Shown here piece after piece: positions 37,178 to 50,588 of a DNA stretch of 64,000 bases. Numbering within the stretch: position 1 is the first letter of the stretch; every line of letters starts with the position of its first letter. Location: positions 62,001-126,000 of the forward strand of contig DATJVC010000024.1 in the NCBI GenBank assembly GCA_035501935.1. Reading direction: 5' to 3'. Source of the DNA: Gammaproteobacteria bacterium. GTDB taxonomy: Bacteria > Pseudomonadota > Gammaproteobacteria > JAJPIJ01. The translations under genes and the position numbers were made by a program. The notes under the pieces are model-generated. The model was given only the letters and a program-made list of their open reading frames with translations, was not told the DNA's origin and did not search any database.

Positions 37178-37193
37178 CTGTCGCCGCAACTCA

Positions 37194-40803
<3,610 letters not shown>

Positions 40804-40985
40804 AACTTATTCCTTAAGTTCAATCATAATTTATTATTATTGGTCTTAAACAAATGGGGGATAGTTAATATTATTAAATAAAATCAATGCCTTGGTTAGA
40901 TAATTGCATCTTTACGATTGTTAATAACCTGTGGTCTATCTTTGTCGAAATACTCTCATTATGAAAAATACACGTGATATATACA
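40804..40985. other. AT-rich dnaA-dnaN spacer
   Basis: This 182-base spacer is the most AT-rich stretch in the window, with runs such as ATTTATTATTATTGG and TTAATATTATTAAATAAAA. It holds no exact DnaA box; ACCTGTGGTC is a poor partial match. It may contain a dnaN promoter or a DNA-unwinding element, but I cannot place either with confidence. Confidence 0.4.
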
Positions 40986-42344
40986 TCAAGATGATAGAGT
41001 TCTCCCCAGATTGGTGTGATCTTCACAAATACGGGGCTCGGATTTAATTAAATCACTAATTTTTCTACAGGCGTGCAGTACAGTTGTATGATCGCGCCCC
41101 CCAAAGGCATCACCGATCTCCGGGAGACTATGGCTGGTTAATTCCTTGCATAAAGACATGGCCATTTGCCGGGGTCTTGCAATAGAACGGCTGCGCCGTT
41201 TTGATAGTAAATCAGACACTCTGATCTTGTAATATTCGGCCACCGTTTTTTGGATGTATTCAATAGTGACCATCTTCTCTTGGAGGGCCAAGAGGTCTTT
41301 TAAAGCTTCTCGGGCGAATTCTAAGCTGATGGGTTTGCCTTTGAATCTTGCATTGGCGACGATTCTGTGTAGTGCGCCTTCAAGTTCACGTATATTGGAA
41401 CGAAAGCGCTTGGCAACGAAGAATGCCACTTCGTTGGGAAGTTCAATCTGAGCATGCGCAGCCTTGCTCATGAGGATGGCGACACGAGTTTCAAGCTCCG
41501 GAGGTTCGATGGCAACGGTAAGACCCCAGCTAAACCGTGACTTGAGACGTTCCTCGACACCGGTAACTTCCTTGGGGTAACGATCGCAGGTGAGAACTAT
41601 TTGCTGCTGGCCCTCCAGTAACGTATTGAAAGTATGAAAAAATTCTTCCTGCGAGCGTTCCTTGCCGGCGAAGAACTGAATGTCATCGATTAATAACGCA
41701 TCAACTGACCTGTAGTATCGTTTAAAATCGTTGATGGCGTTGTGCTGCAACGCTTTCACCATGTCTGCGACGAATCGTTCAGAACGGAGATATACCACTT
41801 TTGCCTGTGGGCGAGCCCCGATAATGGCGTTGCCTATGGCATGCATTAAGTGAGTCTTCCCCAGGCCCACACCACCGCAGATGAACAGGGGATTGTAGGC
41901 AGCACCGGGGTTCTGGGCCACCTGTATGGATGCCGCGCGGGCAAGTTGGTTGGATTTGCCCTCGACGAAGGTGTCAAAGGAATATTGGGTATTGATGCTT
42001 GATGTAAATCCCCCGGAATCTTTGGTGATTTTCGATTCGCTGGCCTTTGTATTGGCCGGGCTGACGGAATGGGGGGGGGCGGAATTATTGTCAGGCTGCG
42101 TGGTGCTGCCGACGCCAATTTCTACTGAGAAATGTTGTCCCCGCTCTAGGTCGTTTACGATCTGCGCGATGGAGTTTATATATTTGTTTTTAATCCAGTC
42201 CACCACAAACCGATTGGGCGCCAATAATCTCAGTATATTGCCGTCCACTGCCGCCTGCAGGGGTCGTATCCAAGTGTTGAATTGTTGTGGTGGAAGTTCG
42301 CCCTCCAGATGTTCAATGCACTGTTTCCAAACATCGTTTTTCAT
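40986..42344 (-). CDS. dnaA: chromosomal replication initiator DnaA
   Basis: DnaA binds DnaA boxes and melts the origin. The 452-residue protein has domain I ([20 protein letters not shown]), a short linker II, the AAA+ domain III (Walker [17 protein letters not shown], Walker [17 protein letters not shown], sensor [16 protein letters not shown]) and domain IV with the DnaA signature [19 protein letters not shown]. Linker II includes a run of nine C on the coding strand (42071-42079 as G). A candidate promoter with a perfect TATAAT lies 55 bases upstream, beside two DnaA boxes, which suggests autorepression. It heads dnaA-dnaN-gyrB. Confidence 0.97.
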   Translation of the reverse strand: MKNDVWKQCIEHLEGELPPQQFNTWIRPLQAAVDGNILRLLAPNRFVVDWIKNKYINSIAQIVNDLERGQHFSVEIGVGSTTQPDNNSAPPHSVSPANTKASESKITKDSGGFTSSINTQYSFDTFVEGKSNQLARAASIQVAQNPGAAYNPLFICGGVGLGKTHLMHAIGNAIIGARPQAKVVYLRSERFVADMVKALQHNAINDFKRYYRSVDALLIDDIQFFAGKERSQEEFFHTFNTLLEGQQQIVLTCDRYPKEVTGVEERLKSRFSWGLTVAIEPPELETRVAILMSKAAHAQIELPNEVAFFVAKRFRSNIRELEGALHRIVANARFKGKPISLEFAREALKDLLALQEKMVTIEYIQKTVAEYYKIRVSDLLSKRRSRSIARPRQMAMSLCKELTSHSLPEIGDAFGGRDHTTVLHACRKISDLIKSEPRICEDHTNLGRTLSS

Positions 42345-42398
42345 TTTTAGATCTGACCTGCCGGAAGGAAAACGTTAAACCTTAACCTACGTCTTCAG

Positions 42399-42435
42399 AT
42401 TATACTTATTTAGCGGACTTATCCACATATTCACA
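42399..42435 (-). promoter_or_regulatory. dnaA promoter -10 and two tandem DnaA boxes (origin-like region)
   Basis: On the minus strand TATAAT lies at 42404-42399, pointing to dnaA. Just upstream, TTATCCACA (42419-42427, plus strand) is an exact DnaA box and ATATTCACA (42427-42435) matches TTATNCACA in 8 of 9 positions. The boxes cover the place where the -35 element should be, and no good -35 is otherwise visible. The 194-base rpmH-dnaA gap is a usual site of oriC in this group, but two boxes are few for a full origin. Confidence 0.6.
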
Positions 42436-42471
42436 CCGCTTTAATCTTCATTGACGGATGGTATGTCGGGA

Positions 42472-42500
42472 TTGACAGTGCCCCCCCCAAACCTTAGGAT
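42472..42500 (+). promoter_or_regulatory. rpmH promoter with C8 tract in its spacer
   Basis: TTGACA at 42472-42477 and TAGGAT at 42495-42500 are separated by exactly 17 bases and lie 38 bases before the rpmH start. The spacer includes eight consecutive C (42481-42488). This promoter probably drives rpmH, rnpA, yidD, yidC and mnmE. Confidence 0.8.
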
Positions 42501-42538
42501 GCGCCGCCTCAAACTTGCCGGGAAAATAACAGGACACT

Positions 42539-42673
42539 ATGAAGCGCACCTACCAGCCGAGTAAACTTAAGCGCAAGCGCCTTCATGGATTTCGTACGCG
42601 CATGAAAACCCGTGGTGGCCGGGCCGTGCTTAAATCCCGCCGAGCCAAGGGCCGTGCCAAGCTCAGCGCGTAG
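42539..42673 (+). CDS. rpmH: 50S ribosomal protein L34
   Basis: L34 is a 44-residue, highly basic protein of the large ribosomal subunit. The sequence is canonical: [18 protein letters not shown], then [20 protein letters not shown] and the end RAKLSA. The reading frame starts with ATG at 42539 after an AGGA site and stops with TAG at 42671-42673. It is the first gene rightward from the origin region and is followed 14 bases later by rnpA. Confidence 0.97.
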   Translation: MKRTYQPSKLKRKRLHGFRTRMKTRGGRAVLKSRRAKGRAKLSA

Positions 42674-42687
42674 TTTTTGGCGCGACC

Positions 42688-43032
42688 GTGCATTATCAGC
42701 CGCAGCTTACGCGGAAAGATTTCGAGAAAATTCACACCCAGGCCGACTGGAGGTATAAAGCCGCAGGTTGCGCTGCCAGTGCCTGCCGCAATCAGTTCGA
42801 GAAAGCCCGTTTGGGGTTGATTGCCGGTAAAAAGCCGCTGCCGTTGGCGGTCTCGAGAAACCGGTTCAAACGCATTGCCCGGGAAGTTTTCAGGGCATAT
42901 CAGCAGAAACTGCGCGGGCTCGATGTAATCATCACGGCGCGCGCGCCAGTGCAGGATTTGCGAGCGAGCGAACTCAAGACCTCCTTGGAACAACTACTTT
43001 CCAAACTAACCGCGTGCGCAAGCTCCTCATAG
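42688..43032 (+). CDS. rnpA: ribonuclease P protein component
   Basis: RnpA is the protein subunit of RNase P, which matures tRNA 5' ends together with the M1 RNA. The 114-residue protein has the family pattern [35 protein letters not shown] with the RNR signature [13 protein letters not shown] (~57-69), and [14 protein letters not shown]. The likely start is GTG at 42688, leaving 14 bases after rpmH. The frame runs 19 bases into yidD, so the two are probably coupled. The N terminus is a little divergent from typical RnpA, but the RNA-binding core is intact. Confidence 0.9.
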   Translation: MHYQPQLTRKDFEKIHTQADWRYKAAGCAASACRNQFEKARLGLIAGKKPLPLAVSRNRFKRIAREVFRAYQQKLRGLDVIITARAPVQDLRASELKTSLEQLLSKLTACASSS

Positions 43033-43226
43033 TCTTGATTGATGTGTGGCGGGGTCTGATCGGGCCGCACTACGGCCCGTGTTGCCGCTACCTGCCTACC
43101 TGCTCGGCATATGCACGGGAGGCCTTGGTCCGCCATGGCCTCTGGCGCGGCACTTGGCTCACAATCCGAAGGCTGGCCCGCTGTCACCCATGGGGTGGTG
43201 CCGGCGTCGACGCCGTGCCTAGGTAA
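43014..43226 (+). CDS. yidD: membrane protein insertion efficiency factor YidD
   Basis: YidD is a small, cytoplasmic-membrane-associated helper of YidC-dependent insertion. The 70-residue protein keeps the invariant cysteines and motifs: [40 protein letters not shown], and the end [20 protein letters not shown]. The start is GTG at 43014, inside the end of rnpA. The stop is 4 bases before the yidC ATG. Confidence 0.95.
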   Translation: MRKLLIVLIDVWRGLIGPHYGPCCRYLPTCSAYAREALVRHGLWRGTWLTIRRLARCHPWGGAGVDAVPR

Positions 43227-43230
43227 TAGC

Positions 43231-44859
43231 ATGGATCAAGTGCGTTTGTTCCTGATTGTAGCGCTGGGTTTGGTGTTACTGCTGATCTGGCAGGCGTGGC
43301 AGAAGGATTACGGCCCATTACGGCTCCAATCCTCGGTGCAGTCGTCGCGGACGGATACTGCCGCCGCCTCGGTTTCTACAGCACAACACCAAATGGAAAC
43401 AGAGGACAAAAAAACAGCGACCACACCACCAGTCTCCGGGCAAAAGATACACGTGCAAACGGATACATTGGATCTGGTGATTGATACTGCAGGCGGCAAC
43501 ATTGTACATGCCAGTTTGAGAGACTATCCGATATCCCTCGAACAACCCCGAGATCCATTCGTATTACTGGATGATTCCGAGCAATTGTTTTATGTGGCGC
43601 AGAGCGGCTTGTTAAGTACATCAGATGCGCCGGATCATCACGCCCTTTTTACCAGCGAACGTGATGATTATGAATTGACTGCTGGCGCCGAAACGCTGGA
43701 AGTGCCGATGTCTTGGCATTCCGCCAGTGGCGTGGAGGTCGTAAAGATTTTCCGTTTTACGCGCAGAAGCCACCTCGTCACGGTCGAGTACAAGATCCGC
43801 AATCGTTCCGGCCAGCCATGGACCGGCGAGCTGTACGCCCAATTGCAGCGCGCAGCGGGCAAGGAGGCTAGGAGCGTGGTGAATACTTATACGGGTGCGG
43901 CCTTGTCGAGCCCGGAGAGGCGTTACGAAAAATTGCCATTCAGGGATTTTGCCGACAAACCCATATCGCGCAATATTCAAAACGGCTGGGCGGCGATTCT
44001 GCAACATTATTTTATCGCCGCCTTGATCCCCAATGTCGGTGAGGCCTATCACTATCACACCAAGGCACTGGATAATCAGCATTACGTCATCGGAGCGGTG
44101 GGTCCGGAACATACCGTGCCGGCGGGCGGGGAGGGCACGGTCAGTATACGTTTCTATCTCGGTCCCAAGACTCAGGATACCCTCGAACGAATTGCACCTG
44201 GCCTCGATCTGACGGTGGATTACGGCGCACTCTGGTTTATCGCCAAACCTCTTTTCTGGTTTCTGAAAAGATTCCATGCGCTGACGGGCAACTGGGGCTG
44301 GGCCATCATTATCCTGACGGTGCTGGTCAAGGGATTGTTCTACCCGCTCTCCGCGGCGAGTTACCGTTCCATGGCCAAGATGCGCGCCGTCCAGCCACGG
44401 ATACTGGCCTTGCGTGAACGCTATGCGGATGACAAGACCCGCCTGAATCAGGCGATGATGGATTTGTACAAGGAGAAAAAAATCAATCCGCTGGGGGGAT
44501 GCCTGCCCGTGTTGATTCAAATCCCCGTGTTCCTGTCTCTCTACTGGGTGTTGCTGGAAAGCGTGGAATTGAGGCAGGCGCCATTCGTGCTCTGGATACA
44601 CGATATGTCTGCAGCCGACCCGTACTTCGTGTTGCCGCTGTTCATGGGCGCCACCATGTTCTTCCAGCAACGCCTGAATCCGCCGGCCATGGATCCCACC
44701 CAGCAAAGGGTGATGCAACTGATGCCGGTGGTATTCACCATGTTTTTCGCCTTTTTTCCTTCCGGGCTGGTATTGTACTGGTGTGTCAATAACCTGCTCT
44801 CCATACTTCAGCAGGCGGTGATCACGCGCAGCATGGAACGCGGCAAAACCGCGACATGA
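43231..44859 (+). CDS. yidC: membrane protein insertase YidC
   Basis: YidC inserts and folds inner-membrane proteins, alone or with SecYEG. The 542-residue protein has the N-terminal anchor (RLFLIVALGLVLLLIWQAW), the large periplasmic P1 beta domain (~60-330, for example LDLVIDTAGGNIVHASLRDY), and the five-helix insertase core: NWGWAIIILTVLVKGLFYPL, the hydrophilic-groove Arg region SAASYRSMAKMRAVQPRI, INPLGGCLPVLIQIPVFLSL, and LMPVVFTMFFAFFPSGLVLY. ATG at 43231 gives normal length. Its TGA overlaps the mnmE ATG (ATGA at 44856). Confidence 0.96.
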   Translation: MDQVRLFLIVALGLVLLLIWQAWQKDYGPLRLQSSVQSSRTDTAAASVSTAQHQMETEDKKTATTPPVSGQKIHVQTDTLDLVIDTAGGNIVHASLRDYPISLEQPRDPFVLLDDSEQLFYVAQSGLLSTSDAPDHHALFTSERDDYELTAGAETLEVPMSWHSASGVEVVKIFRFTRRSHLVTVEYKIRNRSGQPWTGELYAQLQRAAGKEARSVVNTYTGAALSSPERRYEKLPFRDFADKPISRNIQNGWAAILQHYFIAALIPNVGEAYHYHTKALDNQHYVIGAVGPEHTVPAGGEGTVSIRFYLGPKTQDTLERIAPGLDLTVDYGALWFIAKPLFWFLKRFHALTGNWGWAIIILTVLVKGLFYPLSAASYRSMAKMRAVQPRILALRERYADDKTRLNQAMMDLYKEKKINPLGGCLPVLIQIPVFLSLYWVLLESVELRQAPFVLWIHDMSAADPYFVLPLFMGATMFFQQRLNPPAMDPTQQRVMQLMPVVFTMFFAFFPSGLVLYWCVNNLLSILQQAVITRSMERGKTAT

Positions 44860-46220
44860 ACCGCAAGACAGGTGGATCGGCGGAAACCATTGTCGCCGCC
44901 GCCACCGCGCCCGGGCATGGGGCGATAGGAATTATTCGTTTCAGCGGGCCGCAGGCCGCCGCTATCGGCCGGAAAATCACCGGCATCGACCTTCTTCCGC
45001 GCCATGCGCACTATGCGCGCTTTCGTGATGCGGCAGGCGATGTAATCGACGAAGGTCTGGCGCTGCATTTCCCCGCACCGCATTCGTACACTGGCGAAGA
45101 CATGCTGGAACTGCAAACCCACGGCAACCCCGTTATTTTGGGCCGAATCGCCACCGCCGCAGTATGTCTGGGAGCGCGGCCTGCGCGTCCGGGGGAATTC
45201 ACCGAGCGAGCCTTTCTCAACGGCAGGCTCGATCTCACGCAAGCCGAGGCGGTTGCCGATCTTATCGGCAGCCAGTCGGCGGCCGGCGTGCGTTCGGCGC
45301 TGGCGTCACTGCAAGGCGAATTCTCCGCGCACGTACGCAGCCTGTCGGAACGCCTGCGACGACAGCGCGTGGAGATGGAAGCCATGCTCGATTTCTCCGA
45401 GGACGATGTCAATCCCGGCACATGGACGGGGCAGCGCGAAGCAACCAGAAACCTCGTGCACGGCATGGATGAAATCCTGGCTAATTGCCGCCGGGGCGTG
45501 TTGTTTACTGAAGGCTTGAAGGTCGCCATCCTGGGACGCCCCAACGCAGGCAAGTCCAGTCTGTTCAACCGCCTGCTGAGTGAGTCGCGCGCCATCGTCA
45601 ACGAAACGCCGGGCACCACACGCGACATCTTGCGCGCGGAAATGCAAATCGGGGGCGTGCCCATGACTCTCGTAGACACCGCCGGTCTGCGCGGACCGGC
45701 CCAGGGGGTGGACGCCATCGAACAGGAAGGCATGCGGCGAGCCCGTGAGGCACTGGCCTGGGCGGATCATGTGCTTCTGGTGATCCCATGGGGCGAGAGT
45801 CTCAACGAGGAGGATCAGGAAGTGTTGGTCCATCGACCCGCGGGCGCGCAAGTCACCTTCGTGCGCAGCAAGATAGATCGCGTGGAAGTCGCAGCGGCTG
45901 AGTGCGATGCTGAACAGGGCCGGGAGGTATGGTTAAGTGCGGTAACCGGCGCAGGAATGGACCTGCTGGAGCGGCGGTTGCTGCCCGTGCAGGAACAGAA
46001 CAGCGGCACCTACACCGCACGCCGCCGGCATGTAATCGGCCTGGAAACGGCCCGTGCGCATGTGTCGGAAGCGGAACGTTTACTGGCGGAAAATGCGCCT
46101 ACGGAGCTGGCTGCGGAACAGCTGCGTCTGGCCGGTCGGCAGTTGGATCAGATCACCGGGGAATACACCACTGAGGAATTGCTCGGCGATATCTTCCGCC
46201 GCTTCTGTGTCGGTAAATGA
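44856..46220 (+). CDS. mnmE: tRNA-modifying GTPase MnmE
   Basis: MnmE, together with MnmG, adds the carboxymethylaminomethyl group to U34 of certain tRNAs. The 454-residue protein has the tetrahydrofolate-binding N domain (TIVAAATAPGHGAIGIIRFS), the helical domain and a G domain with ILGRPNAGKSSLFNRLLSES (G1), NETPGTTRDILRAE (G2) and LVDTAGLR (G3), ending with the conserved Cys motif FCVGK. It is translationally coupled to yidC. Its partner mnmG, often the next gene, is not here: a leftward aldehyde dehydrogenase gene follows after 6 bases. Confidence 0.96.
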   Translation: MNRKTGGSAETIVAAATAPGHGAIGIIRFSGPQAAAIGRKITGIDLLPRHAHYARFRDAAGDVIDEGLALHFPAPHSYTGEDMLELQTHGNPVILGRIATAAVCLGARPARPGEFTERAFLNGRLDLTQAEAVADLIGSQSAAGVRSALASLQGEFSAHVRSLSERLRRQRVEMEAMLDFSEDDVNPGTWTGQREATRNLVHGMDEILANCRRGVLFTEGLKVAILGRPNAGKSSLFNRLLSESRAIVNETPGTTRDILRAEMQIGGVPMTLVDTAGLRGPAQGVDAIEQEGMRRAREALAWADHVLLVIPWGESLNEEDQEVLVHRPAGAQVTFVRSKIDRVEVAAAECDAEQGREVWLSAVTGAGMDLLERRLLPVQEQNSGTYTARRRHVIGLETARAHVSEAERLLAENAPTELAAEQLRLAGRQLDQITGEYTTEELLGDIFRRFCVGK

Positions 46221-46226
46221 ACGCGC

Positions 46227-47699
46227 CTACAATTTCACCATGACGTGGCGCACGGTAGTGTAGTCCTCCAGCGCATACATCGACAGATCCTTGCCGTAAC
46301 CTGACATCTTAAACCCCCCGTGCGGCATCTCAGAGCACAGCATGAAATGCGTGTTGATCCAGGTGCACCCGTATTGAAGACGCGCTGCGACCTGCATTGC
46401 CTTGGTGATATCCCTGGTCCAGACTGAGGAGGCGAGGCCGTAATCAGAATCGTTGGCCCACGCAATGGCCTGTTCCTCGTCGCTGAAACGCGTGACCGAC
46501 ACCACGGGCCCGAATACCTCCTTGCGCACGATCTCATCGTCCTGTCGGGCGCCGGCAACGACCGTGGGTTCGTAAAAAAAGCCGCTGCCAGAAACAACCT
46601 TGCCGCCGGTCGCGATCTTGATGTGTCTGGCGTGGCGCGCGCGATCCACGAAACCGGCGACGCGCTCACGCTGGCGGGCGCTGATGAGCGGGCCGATCTC
46701 CGAGTCTTCGTTTTCCGGCCTTCCGAACTTTATGCCGGCAACCGCGCTGCTCAAGTCCGCGACCAGTTTGTCATAGATATTCCCCCCGGCGTAGACGCGG
46801 CAGGCGGCGGTGCAGTCCTGGCCCGCGTTGTAGTACCCGAAGACACGAAGGCCCTGTACGACCCCGGCGAGATCGGCGTCGTCGAATACGATCACCGGCG
46901 CCTTGCCCCCCAGTTCCAGGTGCGTGCGTTTCATGCTCTTGGAGGCCGCCTGCAGGACGCGCGCTCCGGTGGCGATGCTGCCGGTGAGCGAGATCATCTT
47001 CACGCCCGGGTGGTTGATGAGCGCGGATCCAACCGGATCGCCGACGCCGGCGACGACATTGAGCACACCGGCCGGCAGGATGTCAGCGGTCAGCTCTGCG
47101 AGCTTGAGAGTGGTAAGCGGTGTCTGTTCGGAGGGTTTCAGCACCAGAGTATTGCCGGCACCGACGGCGGGTGCCATCTTCCAGGCCGCCATCATCAGCG
47201 GGTAGTTCCACGGCGCGATGGAGCCGACCACCCCCACTGGGTCGCGGCGGATCATGCTGGTGAAGCCGGGCAGGTATTCGTCCGCCGCCATGCCGTTCAT
47301 GCAGCGCACGGCGCCGGCAAAGTAACGGAACACATCAATGATCGCCGGCAGCTCGTCGTTCAACACCCGCACATAAGGCTTGCCGCAATTGAGCGATTCA
47401 ATGTGCGCGAACTCTGCTGCGTTCGACTCGATGCGATCGGCGATTTTGAGCAGCAGCAATGAGCGTTCCATCGGCGTGGTGCGGGACCAGTTCTGAAACG
47501 CCTTGGTCGCGGCGGACACGGCGGTGTCGATCTGCGCGATACTCGCCTGCGGCACCTTCACCAGCGATTGGCCGGTGGCGGGATTCAGCACGTCGTAATC
47601 CGGTCCGCCGCCCTTGATCTGCCTGCCGTTGATAAAGATTTGCGTCGTCAAGGTCTCGGTTTTCTTTTCGCCACTCTTCTTTTTCGCGCCTGCGCCCAT
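46227..47699 (-). CDS. patD: gamma-aminobutyraldehyde dehydrogenase (PatD/YdcW type)
   Basis: An NAD-dependent aldehyde dehydrogenase that should oxidise 4-aminobutanal to GABA, and possibly 3-aminopropanal to beta-alanine. The 490-residue protein closely resembles E. coli Pat[21 protein letters not shown], the catalytic Glu in [20 protein letters not shown], the catalytic Cys in [20 protein letters not shown], and [21 protein letters not shown] strong site AAGGAGGG supports the start at 47699, which gives a Lys-rich N-terminal extension of ~15 residues. It is the last gene of a ydcSTUV-patD operon, in the same order as in E. coli. Confidence 0.92.
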   Translation of the reverse strand: MGAGAKKKSGEKKTETLTTQIFINGRQIKGGGPDYDVLNPATGQSLVKVPQASIAQIDTAVSAATKAFQNWSRTTPMERSLLLLKIADRIESNAAEFAHIESLNCGKPYVRVLNDELPAIIDVFRYFAGAVRCMNGMAADEYLPGFTSMIRRDPVGVVGSIAPWNYPLMMAAWKMAPAVGAGNTLVLKPSEQTPLTTLKLAELTADILPAGVLNVVAGVGDPVGSALINHPGVKMISLTGSIATGARVLQAASKSMKRTHLELGGKAPVIVFDDADLAGVVQGLRVFGYYNAGQDCTAACRVYAGGNIYDKLVADLSSAVAGIKFGRPENEDSEIGPLISARQRERVAGFVDRARHARHIKIATGGKVVSGSGFFYEPTVVAGARQDDEIVRKEVFGPVVSVTRFSDEEQAIAWANDSDYGLASSVWTRDITKAMQVAARLQYGCTWINTHFMLCSEMPHGGFKMSGYGKDLSMYALEDYTTVRHVMVKL

Positions 47700-47719
47700 A
47701 AGCCCTCCTTTGTGAAAGC

Positions 47720-48529
47720 TTATTTTCCCGCGCCGTGTACTGTCTCGGTGCCGCGGGTGAAATAATACGCCAGCAATATCGGCATAAAGGTGACGGCCAT
47801 CACGAAGATCGCCACCACATTGGTCACCGGGCGCTGCCGCGGCTTCACCAGCTCGGTCAGCATCCAGATGGGCAGGGTCGACTGCTGGCCCGCGGTGAAG
47901 GTGGTGACGATGACCTCATCGAACGAAAGCGCAAACGCCAGCATGCCGCCGGCCAGCAGCGCCGTGGCGACGTTCGGCAGTACCACGTGGCGGAACGTTT
48001 GAAAACCATCGGCACCCAGATCCATGGAAGCCTCGATCATCGATGTCGAGGTGCGGCGGAAGCGGGCAATGACGTTGTTGTAGACCACCACCACGCAGAA
48101 GGTGGCGTGCCCCAGCACAATGGTCCAAAAACTGAACGGGATCTCCATCAAGTTGAAGGCCGAGCGCAGCGAGATACCGGTGATGATGCCGGGCAGGGCG
48201 ATAGGCAGCACCAATAGCAGAGACACCGCCTCGCGCCCGAAGAAGCGGCCGCGATGGACGGCGGCCGCGGCCAGTGTGCCCAGGATCAGGGCAATCACGG
48301 TCGCCGTCGCGGCGACGTGCAGCGAAAGGGAAATGGCCTGCCAGATGTCTGCGCGTTCCCACGCCACCGTGAACCATTTGAACGTCAGGCCGGGCGGCGG
48401 GAATTGATAGGACTTGTCTTCGGTGCTGAACGCGTACAACAGCACGAAGAACAGCGGTACATGCAGGAACAGCAACCCACCGGTAGCGGCAAATCCCAGA
48501 CCCAACCCGGCGCGCGGTTCAGAGCGCAT
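47720..48529 (-). CDS. ydcV: polyamine-type ABC transporter permease (YdcV/PotC-like)
   Basis: The second inner-membrane permease of a spermidine/putrescine-type ABC importer, 269 residues with six helices. The BPD transport-system domain has the EAA loop that contacts the ATPase: [20 protein letters not shown] (~160-180) followed by [40 protein letters not shown] is typical of PotC-type N termini. It overlaps ydcU by 11 bases and is 20 bases ahead of patD, so it is co-transcribed and probably coupled. Substrate assignment rests on family and operon order. Confidence 0.88.
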   Translation of the reverse strand: MRSEPRAGLGLGFAATGGLLFLHVPLFFVLLYAFSTEDKSYQFPPPGLTFKWFTVAWERADIWQAISLSLHVAATATVIALILGTLAAAAVHRGRFFGREAVSLLLVLPIALPGIITGISLRSAFNLMEIPFSFWTIVLGHATFCVVVVYNNVIARFRRTSTSMIEASMDLGADGFQTFRHVVLPNVATALLAGGMLAFALSFDEVIVTTFTAGQQSTLPIWMLTELVKPRQRPVTNVVAIFVMAVTFMPILLAYYFTRGTETVHGAGK

Positions 48530-49466
48530 CGAAGGCCCCGAGCCGTTTGGCGATGGAAAGATAAATACCCATGATAACGATGGGCACTACCGAAAGCGCG
48601 GCCGCGAGCGGAATATTACCGGCCGTGCCCTGGTGCTGGTAAACCGCCTGGCCGATGAACAGGCGCGAGGAGCCGATGATGCCGGGGATGATGTAGTCAC
48701 CCAGCGTCAGTGAGAAGGTAAAGATCGACCCGGCCACCACCCCGGGAAATGCCAGCGGCAGGATGATGTGCCAAAAAGTCTGTCCCGGCCGGGCGCCGAG
48801 ATCGTCGGAGGCCTCGATGCAGGATCTCGGCACGCGCTCAAGAGCCGCCTGTACCGGCAGGATCATGAACGGCAGCCAGATATAGCAGAACACGATATAG
48901 GTGCCGAGATAGGAGGTGGACAACGAATTGCCACCGATGATCGGCAGTCCCAGTACACCGTCCAGCAGCCAGCTTAGGTGCAGCTGCGCCAGAAACCAGC
49001 TGATGATGCCTTCCTTGGCGAGGATCAATTTCCAAGCGTAGACCTTGACCAGATAACTGGACCACAACGGCAGCATGACCCCCAGATAGAAAAAGGCGCG
49101 CAGGCGCGGGCCCGCGTAACGAGCGACGAAATAGGCAATCGGAAAAGCGATGACGGCATCAGTCACGGTGACAGAAGCGGCCATTGTCGAAGTACGCAGG
49201 ATGATGTCCAGATTCGACGAAGTGAACAGTTCGCCGTAGGTGCGCAGCGAAAACTGGTGCATGACGCGCCCGGAGAAGTTGTCGATGTAGAAAAAGCTTT
49301 GTGCCAGCAGCGAAAACAACGATCCCAGGTAGATGATTCCCAGCCACAGCAGCGGCGGCGCCAGCAGCAGGGCGAGCAGCAACGCCGGGCGACGGTAGAG
49401 CGCGATCGACAGCCGCCGCGACCAGCCGGCGCTGTCCGTCCGCACCGCCGTAGTCATTGCGCTCAC
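48519..49466 (-). CDS. ydcU: polyamine-type ABC transporter permease (YdcU/PotB-like)
   Basis: The first permease of the importer, 315 residues, with a long N-terminal segment before the first helix ([20 protein letters not shown]). The EAA loop is [20 protein letters not shown] (~220-240), followed by [20 protein letters not shown] and [12 protein letters not shown]. It pairs with ydcV to form the membrane channel. Its ATG overlaps the stop of the ATPase gene by 4 bases (ATGA), and its own end overlaps the start of ydcV. Six core helices are visible, plus one N-terminal helix. Confidence 0.88.
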   Translation of the reverse strand: MSAMTTAVRTDSAGWSRRLSIALYRRPALLLALLLAPPLLWLGIIYLGSLFSLLAQSFFYIDNFSGRVMHQFSLRTYGELFTSSNLDIILRTSTMAASVTVTDAVIAFPIAYFVARYAGPRLRAFFYLGVMLPLWSSYLVKVYAWKLILAKEGIISWFLAQLHLSWLLDGVLGLPIIGGNSLSTSYLGTYIVFCYIWLPFMILPVQAALERVPRSCIEASDDLGARPGQTFWHIILPLAFPGVVAGSIFTFSLTLGDYIIPGIIGSSRLFIGQAVYQHQGTAGNIPLAAALSVVPIVIMGIYLSIAKRLGAFDAL

Positions 49467-50515
49467 CGCCGTCCTCCTGTGACCAGCGTCTGCATGTCGG
49501 CGCGGTGCCAGGCCAGACGCACCCGGCAGCCGCTGGTGATTGCGGATCGGTCCGCGCGCCGCAGATTCTGGCTCTCCACCGTCAGTACGCCACCCTGATC
49601 GAGCACAACTTCATACTTCGTGGTTGCGCCGAGATATTCCACATCATTAACCCTCCCCACGGCGACGCACTGATCCTTCTCGGTAATTTCCCCATCGGAC
49701 AGTAAACGGATCTTTTCAGGACGTATGGACAGGGCCGCGTTTGCACCGGTGAGCGCAGCAGCCGCCTCGCCTGTCAGCAGATTGGAGACACCGACAAAGC
49801 CCGCGACGAACGCTGTCGAAGGATGCTCATAGACTTCCAGAGGTGTGCCCAGTTGCTCGATGCGGCCGTTGTTGAAGACGGCGAGGCGGTCGCTCATGCT
49901 CAGCGCCTCCTCCTGATCATGGGTGACGAATATGAAAGTAATGCCGATGCGCCGCTGCAGCGCCTTCAATTCCATCCGCATCTCGTCGCGCAGTTTCAGA
50001 TCCAGCGCGCCCAGAGGTTCGTCAAGCAGCAACACGCGCGGATGATTGATGAGTGCACGGGCCAGCGCCACGCGCTGGCGCTGGCCACCGGAAAGCTGTG
50101 CGGGCCTGCGCGCATCGAAGCCGGACAACCGCACCAGCTCCAGCATTTCCTGTGCGCGCCTGCGGCGCTCGGCTACAGGCACCTTGCGCACCATGAGCGC
50201 ATAAGCGACGTTATCAATCACACTCATATGCGGAAACAGGGCGTAGTCCTGGAACACGGTGTTGACGTCGCGTTCATAGGGCGGCACGCCGGCGGCGTCG
50301 CGGCCGTGGAGGAGTATGCGCCCGCTGTCAGGCTGCTCGAAGCCGGCGATGAGCCGCAGGCAGGTGGTCTTGCCTGATCCGGAGGGACCCAGCATGGCGA
50401 AGAACTCGCCGTCGCTGATTTCCAAATCCAGGTTGTCGGCGGCGAGTACCTCCCCGAAACGGCGCGTGACGCCGAGAAATTGAACCGCCGCAGCGCTTTT
50501 CGAATTTGTTGTCAC
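49463..50515 (-). CDS. ydcT: polyamine-type ABC transporter ATPase (YdcT/PotA-like)
   Basis: The ATP-binding subunit of the importer, 350 residues. Motifs in order: Walker [21 protein letters not shown] (~39-58), Q-loop [17 protein letters not shown] signature [16 protein letters not shown] (~139-154), Walker [21 protein letters not shown], and the switch His in [20 protein letters not shown]-terminal TOBE-type domain (~245-350, [17 protein letters not shown]) agrees with the PotA/CysA subfamily. It lies 73 bases after the binding-protein gene and overlaps ydcU in ATGA. Confidence 0.92.
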   Translation of the reverse strand: MTTNSKSAAAVQFLGVTRRFGEVLAADNLDLEISDGEFFAMLGPSGSGKTTCLRLIAGFEQPDSGRILLHGRDAAGVPPYERDVNTVFQDYALFPHMSVIDNVAYALMVRKVPVAERRRRAQEMLELVRLSGFDARRPAQLSGGQRQRVALARALINHPRVLLLDEPLGALDLKLRDEMRMELKALQRRIGITFIFVTHDQEEALSMSDRLAVFNNGRIEQLGTPLEVYEHPSTAFVAGFVGVSNLLTGEAAAALTGANAALSIRPEKIRLLSDGEITEKDQCVAVGRVNDVEYLGATTKYEVVLDQGGVLTVESQNLRRADRSAITSGCRVRLAWHRADMQTLVTGGRR

Positions 50516-50588
50516 GGTCGGAATGGCCGCGGGAAATGGTGATCGGGGATTTTCTTCGTTCCCCGATCGCCTTTCCCTAGATTTCCGC

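Noticed and set aside
43621-44718. Open frame of 365 codons opposite yidC
   Set aside because: Shadow of yidC; no recognisable domain and no plausible start context.
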